From: Sulfolobus tengchongensis | GTDB taxonomy: Archaea > Thermoproteota > Thermoprotei_A > Sulfolobales > Sulfolobaceae | DNA length: 64,000 bases | Assembly (NCBI RefSeq): GCF_036967215.1 | Contig: NZ_CP146016.1 | Span: forward strand, 1,861,337 to 1,925,336 | Direction of reading: 5' to 3' | Shown: positions 9,830-19,223 of the stretch, piece after piece | Layout: each line of letters starts with the position of its first letter | Position numbering within the stretch: the stretch's first letter is position 1 | Notes under the pieces: model-generated | Told to the model about the DNA's origin: nothing | The model's input: only the letters and a program-made list of their open reading frames with translations | The model's database searches: none | Position numbers and translations under genes: made by a program

Positions 9830-10010
9830 CAGATCTCACCCTAGATGTGGATGATAAATTCCCGAGTAGTGATAGGGTTAAATCAAGATGTGGGGGTTTT
9901 CTCAAAGGGTTAGTGGGGTTCCCCGCGAAGGGAATTGAGAAGGATGAACAAGTTATCCACGACTTCTGTGAAATCCAGGGATCGAGAGTTGAATACAGGA
10001 GACCCAAACC
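9830..10010 (+). mobile_element. Decayed tnpB 3' end / right end of an IS605-group element
   Basis: This gene-free stretch matches the 3' end of the intact element near the right edge of the window. Shared landmarks in order are AGATGTGGATG, TTAATTCCCGA-like, CAAGATGTGGGGGTTTTCTC, AGTGGGGTT..CCCC, GAAATCCA and the terminal GAGACCCAAACC at 9999-10010. About 100 bp covering the second zinc-finger half and the third RuvC motif are missing, and no frame is open. The open frame at 9802-10038 comes from this relic and is not a gene. Identity to the intact element stops right after GAGACCCAAACC, which marks the right terminus. Confidence 0.75.
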
Positions 10011-10207
10011 AAAAAACCTCAATTATTGTTTTATATAATTTCTTTTTTTAAAGATATATTATCTTTAACAATTCTCACATTGCTGACTTCCTTTTATAAT
10101 GCAAAGAAACAAAGTTAATAGATAAATGTTAATCCTCTTGAGTCTATAAAAACAGTAACGCTAAATGCTTAAATAGTGAAGCGAACCATTACGATTGTGG
10201 ATAGAAG

Positions 10208-11677
10208 TTGGAAAAACCTAAACTAGTTTTAAAAGAATTCGTTCAACATAATGAAGTAGCGTTAGGTCACCATCAATTTAGGTCGTTATATATTGGTTTT
10301 CACCCCATGTCAAAGAATATGATAGTCCATGATGGTCATGCAGCGAAAGTTTACTCTAATGGCGAGGTCATATATAGATATGAAAAATTAGGAAGAGCAC
10401 CAAGAGTTGCAGGTGACACACACGCTGCATTAACATGGTCTAAAGATTTATTGTTTATAGGAGGTTGGTTAAAAGCCCCACCAGGGATGATAGAGGTCGC
10501 TCAATACGAAAGAATTCTAAAGTATCAGGATATGAGAAATAAATACAGTCACATACATGCGATTTACGATAATGATAAGGTAGAGGTATTATGGAGTAGA
10601 AAATGGGACGATAAAATACCTCCAAACAACTGGTATGGAGAGGTCACCGATTTATTATATGATGAGCATGAGGATTCAGTATATTTCAGTAGAGCTGATG
10701 GACATGCAGAATTGGGCTTATGGAAAGTTGGTGTATCTACTAGGGATGCAGAGTTCATAGTAAAAAATCGAACTGTTTATAAAATGGAAATGAAAGATGA
10801 TAAAATATTTGCTACAATATTTAATCCAATTCACACAGATATTTCATCAATACTCGTTTATAATACACTTAACGGTGAACACAAATTTGTGGAGTCTTTT
10901 GATTTCCCTCTAGATAACAACAAGAAAATACAGATAAGACGAGTAGGAGGGCAAATAGTACAAATACAGAATAAGTTAATAGCGTTCTATGGTGGAGCCC
11001 TCATTCATATTGACCCTCAAAAAGATATATACAAGCTATATCCTTTCCTAGAAATACGTAATCCAGAGTCGGAAAGACCATCATACATCCCCGGTTTCAG
11101 AGCTCAAAAAGTCTACATAATGGGAATACCAATCATACCTGCTAATCCAGCTGAGGATCTAAGAGATATGTCAGCTAGAACTACATTTGGATTACTACTC
11201 AGAATTGACCCTGTAGTACCTCAGATAATTTCAGAGAGTGGCGCTGTTTTTGGAATGGCACATGATGGAGAAAATCTTTATGTTGGTGCCTCATATGCAA
11301 ACCATACTGGGGTATATACTTATAGATCAGGTGATGGAGGAATATTTGCTATTCCAGTAAAAGAGCTATTCAAGAAACCGTGGAATCCAATAAGAATGTG
11401 GATTCACGACGGCGCTTATTCGCCTACTGCGGGAATAGACGGATGGTTTGGTGGTATACCTCTAAAAGGATTTTCAGAAAAGAAACTGAGAGTTTATTCA
11501 CCAAAGTCTACTAAAATAAGAGTAGCTGAATATTCATTATTCTCTAAGGTGAGAGAGGATAGTCTAACGCTAAATACTGGATGGAACATGATAAACCTAA
11601 ATGATTATTATGACATGGTAGCATTCAAGCTAGATGAAAACCTGGATCTGCTTCAAGCTGAAATAATACTAGAGTGA
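10208..11677 (+). CDS. DUF2139-like protein of unknown function (489 aa)
   Basis: The protein resembles the archaeal DUF2139 family; I identify it from memory of family members, not from a known catalytic motif. It lacks a signal peptide and membrane segments. Many short beta-rich blocks with recurring aromatic and Asp/Gly pairs (LLFIGGWL, SVYFSRADG, NLYVGASYANHTG) suggest a beta-propeller. Conserved-looking His and Asp clusters (VALGHHQFRS near the start, VAGDTHAALTW about 68-78) could bind metal or sugar. The TTG at 10208 is used because nearby ATG or GTG codons are out of frame or followed by stops; TGCTTAAATAG lies about 38 bp upstream. It sits between GH2 and GH116 genes, so a carbohydrate role is plausible but inferred. 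Confidence 0.7.
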   Translation: MEKPKLVLKEFVQHNEVALGHHQFRSLYIGFHPMSKNMIVHDGHAAKVYSNGEVIYRYEKLGRAPRVAGDTHAALTWSKDLLFIGGWLKAPPGMIEVAQYERILKYQDMRNKYSHIHAIYDNDKVEVLWSRKWDDKIPPNNWYGEVTDLLYDEHEDSVYFSRADGHAELGLWKVGVSTRDAEFIVKNRTVYKMEMKDDKIFATIFNPIHTDISSILVYNTLNGEHKFVESFDFPLDNNKKIQIRRVGGQIVQIQNKLIAFYGGALIHIDPQKDIYKLYPFLEIRNPESERPSYIPGFRAQKVYIMGIPIIPANPAEDLRDMSARTTFGLLLRIDPVVPQIISESGAVFGMAHDGENLYVGASYANHTGVYTYRSGDGGIFAIPVKELFKKPWNPIRMWIHDGAYSPTAGIDGWFGGIPLKGFSEKKLRVYSPKSTKIRVAEYSLFSKVREDSLTLNTGWNMINLNDYYDMVAFKLDENLDLLQAEIILE

Positions 11678-11700
11678 AGTAATTCATTACCTGAATTTTT

Positions 11701-14121
11701 CTAGGTCTCTATTTCATTACCTTCTTTTACATTAACTTCAATACCGTTTATTTTGCATTTAAGCTCACCGTGATACACTTTAATCTTAATTTTACCTTCA
11801 TTTATCTCTATTGAACCCCACGCTGTTGGAAGGAGGAGGATCCAACTTATATTTCTTTTCTTATCAATACTCACATCCCTATCTAACCAATTTACTCTTA
11901 AGCCTTCAATTGAATGTATCATTGACAACGCAACTAATGGCCTCATATATCTAGCTCCCCACTCAATATGATTCCAAAAGTTGCCAGCTAATTCATACCT
12001 TTCATAAACGTTCCTAAGAATCTTCTTGGCATACTCATCGAAACCATTATATAACATATGTGATGCTAGATAGAACTCTACTCCACTCCACGGAGTCTTA
12101 GACTGTATAGATAGAGGGACTCCTAATGGTGTTATCTCTTCACTTGAAGATCCGTTTATTAATCCCTCCTCTTCTCTGTAATTATACTTCATTATTGAAG
12201 AGAACACAGACTTCCTTGTCTCGTAATCTAAAAATTCCGATAATCCTAACAGCTGAACATACCAGTCTCCTATTATTTGCGAAGCGTTAGAAGAACTATC
12301 TCTTAATCGTGACACTGGATCATACCAGTTTATGAGATACTCACCATTCCACAGATATTTTACTATCTTATCAAATAGTTCCTTTACCTCAAAATTCCCC
12401 TCCCTACCAAGCCTTTTTGAGGCATCGTTTAAAGCCTCTAGTGAGGCTAACCATAGGAAGGAGACAAATGAGGAGTAACCTAGCCAAGACCAATCATCTA
12501 AAGTTTGCATTGATAAAGAGAGAGAGTGATAGCCAAGAATCTTATGAGCGTCATTAACATTTAACATATTGTTAACGTGGCGAATCCATTCTATTCCAGA
12601 CGGTAGAGTGAGGTAAGGTAAACCCTCAAGAGTCTGAGTCCTCATTATACTTTCTATTGCTCCCTTTGCAATATCATAAACTTCTTTTAATAATTTCTCA
12701 TCGCCAGTATATTTTGATACTAAATAATATAATAATACAAATTCTGGATTAATATCTATTCTCTCATAAGTATCTACGTTCAAAGAGTGGCGAATGTAAT
12801 GAGGCATTCTACCTTTAGGATCTTTACCCGTTTCTTTTACAATCCTCTTTATTGTCTCGTATAGTTTATTAACATCAGTACTTATAGTTGGATCTTTTCT
12901 CACTTCTTCCTTATATTTAATTAAATTCTCTGGAAATGAGAGTGCTAATATCACATATTCTGGAGTATTCTCCTTAAGACTTCTACTTGAAAGATCTCTA
13001 ACAACGTTTTTAGCTAATTCTGGAAATAATAACATTACACCCGGCAGTGCGTACAGTAAAACGTCTATTGTGTTCAAGGCAGTATTTTCCGGGCCATCAG
13101 TATAGGGATACTTACCTATCTTCCTCTGATCTGATGTGTCAAAATAACCTTCCCATAATCCGAAGAATCCGTCCTTAGATAACCAACTGCTTTTCACTAA
13201 AGTAGCTATCTGGGCACCAATGAGATCAGCTATCCATTCTTCTACTCCCTTAGGTTTATATAGCAAATCATGAAATTGCGTAGTCTTATCCTCAAGATAA
13301 TTGAGATTCTTAACAACATAGTCCACTATCTCATTACAATTATTGAAGAAGTTCTCATAATAATGGCCAATCCTTCTACCATCCTTTAGGACGAAATTTG
13401 GAAAATACCAAGATAATATAAACGTTACTTCTCTTCCCTTACCACTTACTATTCCTAGTCTATCTCCCTTCTTTTCCTTTAACCTTTTACCCCTATAATC
13501 ATCCCAGAAATCGAAAATTTGATTATAACCAACAACACTAGTTTCTTTTCCTATCACTTTAATACAGATATTACCTCGATATCTAGGATCTTCAGACTCG
13601 GTCTCACCTCTAAAGGTGATAACATCGCCGCCTATCAGATCTATTTGACCCTTTTCAAATGGATTATTTACTCCAAAGAAAAATCTAGCATTATCATCGC
13701 CATCACTATTGAATTTAAAAATAGCGACCGGTAAAGCTGAATTTTTAACGTCTAATGGTATCAATGGTGAAAACGATTTTAATGAAACTGGTATATCATA
13801 TCTTAAATACGCTATGGGAGGTTCTCCGACAAACTCCACTTCCTTAACTGGTCTTATCCAAGGCCTTGTATAAGGATTTGCACCAAAATAGTAATCATAT
13901 GATTGCAATATTCTAACTTTCCCTTTATAATCTACAGCGAAAAAAGAGTCAAATTCATTTAAAAAATATTTATATCTATCCTCGTTTCTCTCAGCAATCC
14001 CACCGTTATTAAATATTGTCCATGAGTATAATCTGCCATCAGCTCTTATCTCCACTGACCCAGTACCAATACCACCTAATGGTACCCCAGAATCTAGTGT
14101 ATAAGCGTATTTATATTTCAT
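11701..14121 (-). CDS. GH116 beta-glucosidase family enzyme (GBA2-like)
   Basis: Family GH116 glycosidase (806 aa), the family of human non-lysosomal glucosylceramidase. The N-terminal beta-sandwich begins with VPLGGIGTGSVEIRADGR (13-30), a hallmark of the family. The C-terminal (alpha/alpha)6 barrel holds the likely nucleophile in GLWEG (E324) and an Asp-rich segment TLDDWSWLGY that may carry the acid. S. solfataricus has several GH116 paralogues; one in this type of gene neighbourhood was described as a beta-glucosidase/N-acetyl-beta-glucosaminidase, so this is probably its orthologue. No export signal is seen. It is divergent from the lactonase gene. Substrate specificity is inferred from the relative only. 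Confidence 0.85.
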   Translation of the reverse strand: MKYKYAYTLDSGVPLGGIGTGSVEIRADGRLYSWTIFNNGGIAERNEDRYKYFLNEFDSFFAVDYKGKVRILQSYDYYFGANPYTRPWIRPVKEVEFVGEPPIAYLRYDIPVSLKSFSPLIPLDVKNSALPVAIFKFNSDGDDNARFFFGVNNPFEKGQIDLIGGDVITFRGETESEDPRYRGNICIKVIGKETSVVGYNQIFDFWDDYRGKRLKEKKGDRLGIVSGKGREVTFILSWYFPNFVLKDGRRIGHYYENFFNNCNEIVDYVVKNLNYLEDKTTQFHDLLYKPKGVEEWIADLIGAQIATLVKSSWLSKDGFFGLWEGYFDTSDQRKIGKYPYTDGPENTALNTIDVLLYALPGVMLLFPELAKNVVRDLSSRSLKENTPEYVILALSFPENLIKYKEEVRKDPTISTDVNKLYETIKRIVKETGKDPKGRMPHYIRHSLNVDTYERIDINPEFVLLYYLVSKYTGDEKLLKEVYDIAKGAIESIMRTQTLEGLPYLTLPSGIEWIRHVNNMLNVNDAHKILGYHSLSLSMQTLDDWSWLGYSSFVSFLWLASLEALNDASKRLGREGNFEVKELFDKIVKYLWNGEYLINWYDPVSRLRDSSSNASQIIGDWYVQLLGLSEFLDYETRKSVFSSIMKYNYREEEGLINGSSSEEITPLGVPLSIQSKTPWSGVEFYLASHMLYNGFDEYAKKILRNVYERYELAGNFWNHIEWGARYMRPLVALSMIHSIEGLRVNWLDRDVSIDKKRNISWILLLPTAWGSIEINEGKIKIKVYHGELKCKINGIEVNVKEGNEIET

Positions 14122-14183
14122 GAGTTTCCCCTATACAGAAGGTAATAAATAAGCTTTAAGCTCTCTATTCTTCTACATGTCAC
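14122..14183. promoter_or_regulatory. Divergent promoter region between GH116 and lactonase genes
   Basis: In this 62-bp gap TAATAAATAAGC (about 14142-14153) reads as a TATA box about 26 bp from the GH116 start on the minus strand. The adjoining GCTTTAAG (14154-14161) is about 26 bp before the lactonase ATG on the plus strand. Both mRNAs would be leaderless. The near-palindrome AAGCTTTAAGCTC lies across the two elements and is a candidate operator. Confidence 0.45.
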
Positions 14184-15041
14184 ATGGAATTAAAACCATT
14201 TGGAAGTTACAAGGCAATTTTAGGAGAAAGTCCGGTGTACGATAAAGCCCTGAATACTTTATTCTGGGTAGATATAGAAGGGAAAAAGATAATTCTATAT
14301 AATCTGGAGACAAATGAAGAAAAGTATCTTAGTACACCAGATTTGGTTACTTCTCTTTGTGTCATTGATAATGAGAGAATCATAGTTACATTAAGGCATG
14401 GCTTCTATACTGTCAGTTTAAATGATAACGAGATAGCCCCGATTTATGAGTTAAAAAATGATAAAGAAAATAGATTTAACGATGGCAAGTGCGATACAAA
14501 TGGTAGATATTGGGCAGGCACCATGAACTTAGACATTGAAAATCCTAAACCCACAGCAAGTTTATATAAATTAAGCGGAAAGAACTTATTTAAAGTACTA
14601 GATGGCCTTTATAGATCTAATGGTTTAGGTTGGGATCCAGAAAACGAAATTTTTTACCTTATAGATACCCCATTACGAAAAGTATTTGCGTTTGACTTCG
14701 ATAAGAATAGTGGAGATATTCATAATAGGAGAACAGTTATAGATTTTGGAGAAGAACCAGGTAGGCCAGATGGAATGACTGTTGATGAGGAAGGGTATTT
14801 ATGGATAGCTCATTCCGGAGGCAGTAAGGTTAGTAGATGGAATCCAAAGAATGGAGAGAAAATATATGAAATAAAATTACCAGTCAAATACGTTTCCTCA
14901 GTAACTTTTGGAGGCCCAGAAATGAACCAATTGTTTATAACTACCATGAGTCGAGGAGGAGAGCCCTTAGCCGGAAAATTATTTACAATAAAATTAAATA
15001 TTAAAGGTTTGCCAGCTTACAGATTTCTCCCTTATCACTAA
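14184..15041 (+). CDS. SMP-30/gluconolactonase-family lactonase
   Basis: Six-bladed beta-propeller lactonase (285 aa) of the SMP-30/regucalcin family, which hydrolyses aldonolactones made by sugar dehydrogenases. Metal-binding positions are seen: Glu in LGESPVYD near the start, Asn/Asp in [18 protein letters not shown], and Asp in [18 protein letters not shown]. No signal peptide, so it is cytosolic. In Sulfolobus such enzymes assist glucono-, galactono-, xylono- or arabinono-lactone opening before dehydration. The dehydratase at 6697 and aldolase at 5704 are probable pathway partners. The ATG at 14184 is preferred over an upstream out-of-frame ATG. Confidence 0.87.
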   Translation: MELKPFGSYKAILGESPVYDKALNTLFWVDIEGKKIILYNLETNEEKYLSTPDLVTSLCVIDNERIIVTLRHGFYTVSLNDNEIAPIYELKNDKENRFNDGKCDTNGRYWAGTMNLDIENPKPTASLYKLSGKNLFKVLDGLYRSNGLGWDPENEIFYLIDTPLRKVFAFDFDKNSGDIHNRRTVIDFGEEPGRPDGMTVDEEGYLWIAHSGGSKVSRWNPKNGEKIYEIKLPVKYVSSVTFGGPEMNQLFITTMSRGGEPLAGKLFTIKLNIKGLPAYRFLPYH

Positions 15042-15046
15042 AGATT

Positions 15047-15090
15047 AGCAAAAAACTAGTTTTGCTTTAAAAAAGAAAAAGAAAAAATAT
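15047..15090. terminator. Stem-loop and A/T-rich terminator between convergent genes
   Basis: AGCAAAA and TTTTGCT (15047-15066) form a 7-bp stem around a short loop, followed by an A-rich tract that is T-rich on the minus strand. It lies between the convergent lactonase and binding-protein stop codons and probably ends both transcripts. Confidence 0.45.
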
Positions 15091-15113
15091 TTCATTTTAT
15101 TAATAGTTATTTT

Positions 15114-17267
15114 TTACCTTCTTCTTAGTGCTAGCACTACTCCTACGATTACTATCACGATTACTACTACTGCTATTGCAATGTATAATCCAGTATTAGA
15201 TGATGAAGAAGTAACAGTCTGAGTAACAGTACTTGTAGTTGTCGATACTTGAGTAGTAGTTGAAGTAACTGTACTCGTGGAAACTTGAGTAGTAGTACTT
15301 GTAGTTGTCGTCGTAGTAGTACTCGTGCTTGTAGTGGTTGAAGTTGAAGTAGTTGTCGTACTTGTTGGTTGATAGACGAATGGATCATTTGAAGTGTACC
15401 AGCTTTGAGGAACTTGTGAAGTGTAATACCACCACGGCTCTGGAACAGACTGATTAACCAAATGCAAGGCTAAAACAACTGGTAAAGGCGTAATTCCAGT
15501 AGATTCCCATGGTGGGGCTGGCCAATAATAGTTCTGTGGTGTAGGCCAACCAGTAACAGTATTATTGACATATTCATACCAATTTGCACCATAAACTACA
15601 CCAAATGCTGGCATATACTTTAACCAAGCTAATGCTAGCTCATTTATCAATTGATTCTCGACAGTGGGATTAGTAATATTTCCCCAAGCGTAGTAGACTA
15701 ATTGATTAACTAGAGGAGAGTTTGGGGATAACCTCGCAGATAAGTTGAACCTCTCCATGTTATAATACGTTGTGTTTCCTATTGGTGTAACATTACCAGG
15801 AGAATTCCACCAGTTCCACATATATCCTTGGAAGTAGAAAATGGGCGCTGGACCAGTAATTAAATCCCATATCATTCCCATCCAGAAGTTTCCTGTTTGC
15901 ATGTAGTTGTACCAAGTGGAGAATGGGGGTGTTTGTACTTGTACGTTTATTCCTATTTGTTTCAAGTCTTGTGCTATTAGTGCTAGGTCTGCATCCCAGT
16001 CTGTCCATCCTGCTGGAGCCATTATTGTCATTGTAGGAACTGGAGTACCATTTGGAGCTATTAATTGTCCGTTAACCAACTTGTAACCGTGGGATTCTAG
16101 TAGTTGCAAAGCTCCAGTCACATTACCTTGTGGAGGAGCTATTTGCTCAGCCATTTGTAAGACAGAAGAGTTTAACACGTTTAACATTTGTAGTGGTAAG
16201 GGTAAGGGAGTAGTCGTAGGTGGCTCATACCCATACTCACCTAGGTAGTAAATTGCAGTTCTATTGATGGCCATGTAAATTGCTTCCCTCAACACTGGGT
16301 CAGTCAAGGGCCATCTCATATCATTAAACAAAACCATCTGTGGTGAACTTGGGGCAAAATAATAGTGATAGTACGCTGGATTCTTAGCTACGAAATTCTG
16401 TTGAATATCAGGTTCAAATAGTCCAGCCCAAGTTATTTGACCGTTATTTAATGCTGTATCTGCTGGTACGTTACTTGCTTCCGCAGGGAACAATATGTAT
16501 TTTATTCTAGGCTCTCCGGGCATCCAGTAGTGTGGATTAGCTACTAATACTATCTGTTGTGGGCTGTAACTGTACAGCATGTATGGTCCAGTTCCTATTG
16601 GGTTTGGGTTGGCGTATGTAAATGGATTGCCGGTCTTGTTTAGTGCGACAAAAGTACCATTGGGCAATTGTTCCACTGGGAATAATTTACCCCATTGAGC
16701 GGGGTCAACGATCCATTGTTCCAATACAGTATATAAGATGATTGGAGTTTGTCCGGGTTTGAATACTATCTCTAACTCGTATGGGTTTATTATTGTCATG
16801 TTTGCAACATCTCCTGCCAATTGCCCTAGTTGTGGGTATGCTTGTTCTAGTGCTATTGTGTACCATACTGCTGTTGCGTTAAATGGTGTACCATCAGTGA
16901 AGTACACGTCATGCCTCAAATACAGTATTAGTGCTAGTGTTTGTATTTTAGTACCATTAGAAGTGGTAACGTAACCAGTGGTCCAAGTCCAATTAGTAGC
17001 CAACCAAGGAATAATCTCACCATTTAAGGGGTTTGCTAAAGCTAATGGTTCGTAAATAAGCCATAATCCCATGTATGCTGGATTATTAGGATCATTCCAT
17101 GGGTTGAAATTATCTTGCCACGTACCTACTGGTGAAGCTACAACAACCATACTTCCTTCTGGCTGTACTGAGGATGATGTTTGTGAGAGTATTGGTATTG
17201 CAAAAACTCCTATACTGATTAACATTAGAGCTGTAACTATTGTGGATACAATTTTGTATTTATTCAT
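15114..17267 (-). CDS. Opp/Dpp-type sugar-binding protein (maltose/maltodextrin type)
   Basis: Full-length 717-aa extracytoplasmic binding protein. Residues 1-30 form a Sec-type signal peptide. The SBP_bac_5 core runs to about 620, then come a Thr/Ser stalk, one transmembrane segment (LYIAIAVVVIVIVIVGVV) and a terminal RRR anchor. The four downstream-oriented transporter genes at 17432-21257 are its partners. In S. solfataricus an importer at this position was assigned to maltose/maltotriose (Elferink and co-workers, from memory). AGTTTAAATAG about 43 bp before the ATG would give a short leader, so the gene has its own promoter and can be made in excess of the permeases. It is the inverted paralogue of the gene at 1-2022, with stretches of identical nucleotide sequence. 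Confidence 0.93.
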   Translation of the reverse strand: MNKYKIVSTIVTALMLISIGVFAIPILSQTSSSVQPEGSMVVVASPVGTWQDNFNPWNDPNNPAYMGLWLIYEPLALANPLNGEIIPWLATNWTWTTGYVTTSNGTKIQTLALILYLRHDVYFTDGTPFNATAVWYTIALEQAYPQLGQLAGDVANMTIINPYELEIVFKPGQTPIILYTVLEQWIVDPAQWGKLFPVEQLPNGTFVALNKTGNPFTYANPNPIGTGPYMLYSYSPQQIVLVANPHYWMPGEPRIKYILFPAEASNVPADTALNNGQITWAGLFEPDIQQNFVAKNPAYYHYYFAPSSPQMVLFNDMRWPLTDPVLREAIYMAINRTAIYYLGEYGYEPPTTTPLPLPLQMLNVLNSSVLQMAEQIAPPQGNVTGALQLLESHGYKLVNGQLIAPNGTPVPTMTIMAPAGWTDWDADLALIAQDLKQIGINVQVQTPPFSTWYNYMQTGNFWMGMIWDLITGPAPIFYFQGYMWNWWNSPGNVTPIGNTTYYNMERFNLSARLSPNSPLVNQLVYYAWGNITNPTVENQLINELALAWLKYMPAFGVVYGANWYEYVNNTVTGWPTPQNYYWPAPPWESTGITPLPVVLALHLVNQSVPEPWWYYTSQVPQSWYTSNDPFVYQPTSTTTTSTSTTTSTSTTTTTTTSTTTQVSTSTVTSTTTQVSTTTSTVTQTVTSSSSNTGLYIAIAVVVIVIVIVGVVLALRRR

Positions 17268-17431
17268 TACATTTCGCCTATTTATACGTGCTCTTAATAC
17301 TATTTAAACTTTTTCATAGAATTTTAGATATTAGAATCCTTTCAATAGACGTAGTGATATAATCCCTATCTCTAAACTAAGCTTATTCACAACATTTTAG
17401 AAAGAAAAGATTAAAAACAGTTACGTAAAAA

Positions 17432-18235
17432 TTATTCTACTCGTTTATAAGGATCAGGGACAGCTTCTATCAATAATCTAGTGTATTCATGTTTTGGATG
17501 TGAAATTATAGTTTCCACGTCTCCTTCTTCCACTATTTTGCCATTTTTGACTACATAAACTCTATCAGCGACATAACCAATAGTTGCGATATCATGGGTA
17601 ATGTACATGATGGATATTCCTTTTTCGTCTCTTAATCTCTTAAACAAATCCAATAATGAAGCTCGTATTGATGCGTCAACATTTGATACTGGCTCATCAG
17701 CTATTAATACCTTAGGATTTAACGCCAATACTCTAGCTAAGTAAACTCTCTGTCTTTGTCCCCCGGATAACTGGAAAGGATATTTATTTAGGAAGTCTTC
17801 TGGTGGAGTTAATGCAACGTCTCTTAATAATTCCTTTACTCTTTCCTCTATATCTCCCTTATATTTATGTACTTTTAGAGGTCTCTCTAAATGCCATTTA
17901 ACAGTATGAGCAGGATCTAGCGACGAATAAGGATCTTGGAAAACCAATTGCACATCAGCCCTATATTCCTTTAATTGTTTTTTATTTGCCTTAGTAACAT
18001 CTAAGTTCATGGGGTAATACATAATTGATCCTTTTGTAGGTTTTAATAGTCCAACTATCATCCAAGCAATTACTGTCTTACCTCCACCACTTCCACCTAC
18101 CATTCCGACTATTTCATTTTTCCTTATATCCATATTAACGTCCCATATCCCTGGTCTGTGTTCTTTTCCAAATACCCCTTTTCTTACTATAAAATCTTTA
18201 TATACATGTATTAATTCAATTAGCTTGCTACTCAT
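17432..18235 (-). CDS. Oligosaccharide ABC importer ATPase, OppF/DppF type
   Basis: Cytoplasmic ATPase (267 aa) of the importer. Walker A is GGSGGGKT (about 47-54), the signature is LSGGQRQR, Walker B is VLIADEPVSN, and the switch His is in MYITHD. It is missing the long zinc-cysteine tail of the OppD partner, as is usual for OppF. Its start overlaps the stop of the upstream ATPase by 8 bp, so translation is probably coupled. It is the last gene of the four-gene operon read from 21257 towards 17432. Substrate assignment follows from the binding protein next door. Confidence 0.92.
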   Translation of the reverse strand: MSSKLIELIHVYKDFIVRKGVFGKEHRPGIWDVNMDIRKNEIVGMVGGSGGGKTVIAWMIVGLLKPTKGSIMYYPMNLDVTKANKKQLKEYRADVQLVFQDPYSSLDPAHTVKWHLERPLKVHKYKGDIEERVKELLRDVALTPPEDFLNKYPFQLSGGQRQRVYLARVLALNPKVLIADEPVSNVDASIRASLLDLFKRLRDEKGISIMYITHDIATIGYVADRVYVVKNGKIVEEGDVETIISHPKHEYTRLLIEAVPDPYKRVE

Positions 18236-19223
18236 AAGCTTTTTTCACCTCATTTCTCCACTCTGGATATCTACTACATTTATAAAATCCAAATTTATCA
18301 TATACTACAGTTTCAGGCGGAGTTTCCTTACATGTACTAGTTGCAAAAGGACACCTTGATGAGAAGACACACCCTTTTGGATATCTTATAAAGCCTTCGA
18401 AATCACCAGGTATTCTGGGTAGTTTTTTACCTCTAGATCTAACAGTAGGTACACTACTTAGTAGAAGATATGTGTAAGGATGATATGCAGCTTCCAATAA
18501 TGTATGATACTTACCATATTCTACAACTTGCCCACCATACATTACAGCAACGTAGTCTGATATCTGGAATAACATGGCTATATCATGGCTAATGATGACT
18601 AATGTTAGATCCTTCTCTTTTTGTATCTTCTTTAACAATTTCAAGATTTCATATTGAACTACTACATCCAATCCCGTAGTAGGCTCGTCCATTATTATTA
18701 TCTTAGGACTTAAGAGAAGGGATATTGCAATTACAACTCTTTGTTTCATACCACCGGAAAGTTGAAATGGGTACATATCCAATACTTGCCTATCAGTTAA
18801 TCCTACATCCTCCAATGCTCTATGAACAACGTCAATATTAGTATAGTAGTCCATTCCTTTTGCCTTTAAAATATCCATGAAGGTCTCTTTTACCTTTCTG
18901 ATTGGATTTAAGGAATTTTGCGCAGCTTGTGGAACATAAGATATTATCTTACCTCTAATCTTATTTAATTCTTCTTTGGACATCGAGAGAATATCATACC
19001 TACCATCTACAATTATACTTCCACCTTGTACAAACATAGGTGGATTTACAAATCCCATTATAGTTGTAGCAAGAGTTGATTTCCCAGAACCAGATTCACC
19101 AGCGATACCAGTTATTTTCCCCTCTGGTATATCTATGCTAACATCTCTCAATACTTTTATTAGTCCATAATCTGATAGATAACCTACATTTAGGTTTTTA
19201 ACAGATATGGAAACTTCACTCAT
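18228..19223 (-). CDS. Oligosaccharide ABC importer ATPase, OppD/DppD type
   Basis: Cytoplasmic ATPase (331 aa) with Walker A GESGSGKST (about 40-48), signature LSGGMKQR, Walker B IIIMDEPTTGLD and switch SHD. The C-terminal oligopeptide-transporter domain has the Cys pattern GCVFSSRCPFATSTC and KCSRYPEW, which in Opp-type ATPases binds an iron-sulfur cluster or structural metal. It overlaps the permease gene upstream by 4 bp and the partner ATPase downstream by 8 bp, so the four genes form one tight operon. Confidence 0.92.
   Translation of the reverse strand: MSEVSISVKNLNVGYLSDYGLIKVLRDVSIDIPEGKITGIAGESGSGKSTLATTIMGFVNPPMFVQGGSIIVDGRYDILSMSKEELNKIRGKIISYVPQAAQNSLNPIRKVKETFMDILKAKGMDYYTNIDVVHRALEDVGLTDRQVLDMYPFQLSGGMKQRVVIAISLLLSPKIIIMDEPTTGLDVVVQYEILKLLKKIQKEKDLTLVIISHDIAMLFQISDYVAVMYGGQVVEYGKYHTLLEAAYHPYTYLLLSSVPTVRSRGKKLPRIPGDFEGFIRYPKGCVFSSRCPFATSTCKETPPETVVYDKFGFYKCSRYPEWRNEVKKAYE

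Noticed and set aside
9802-10038. 78-codon plus-strand gene
   Set aside because: The sequence is the decayed end of a tnpB element. The open frame has no start signals and is interrupted relative to tnpB.
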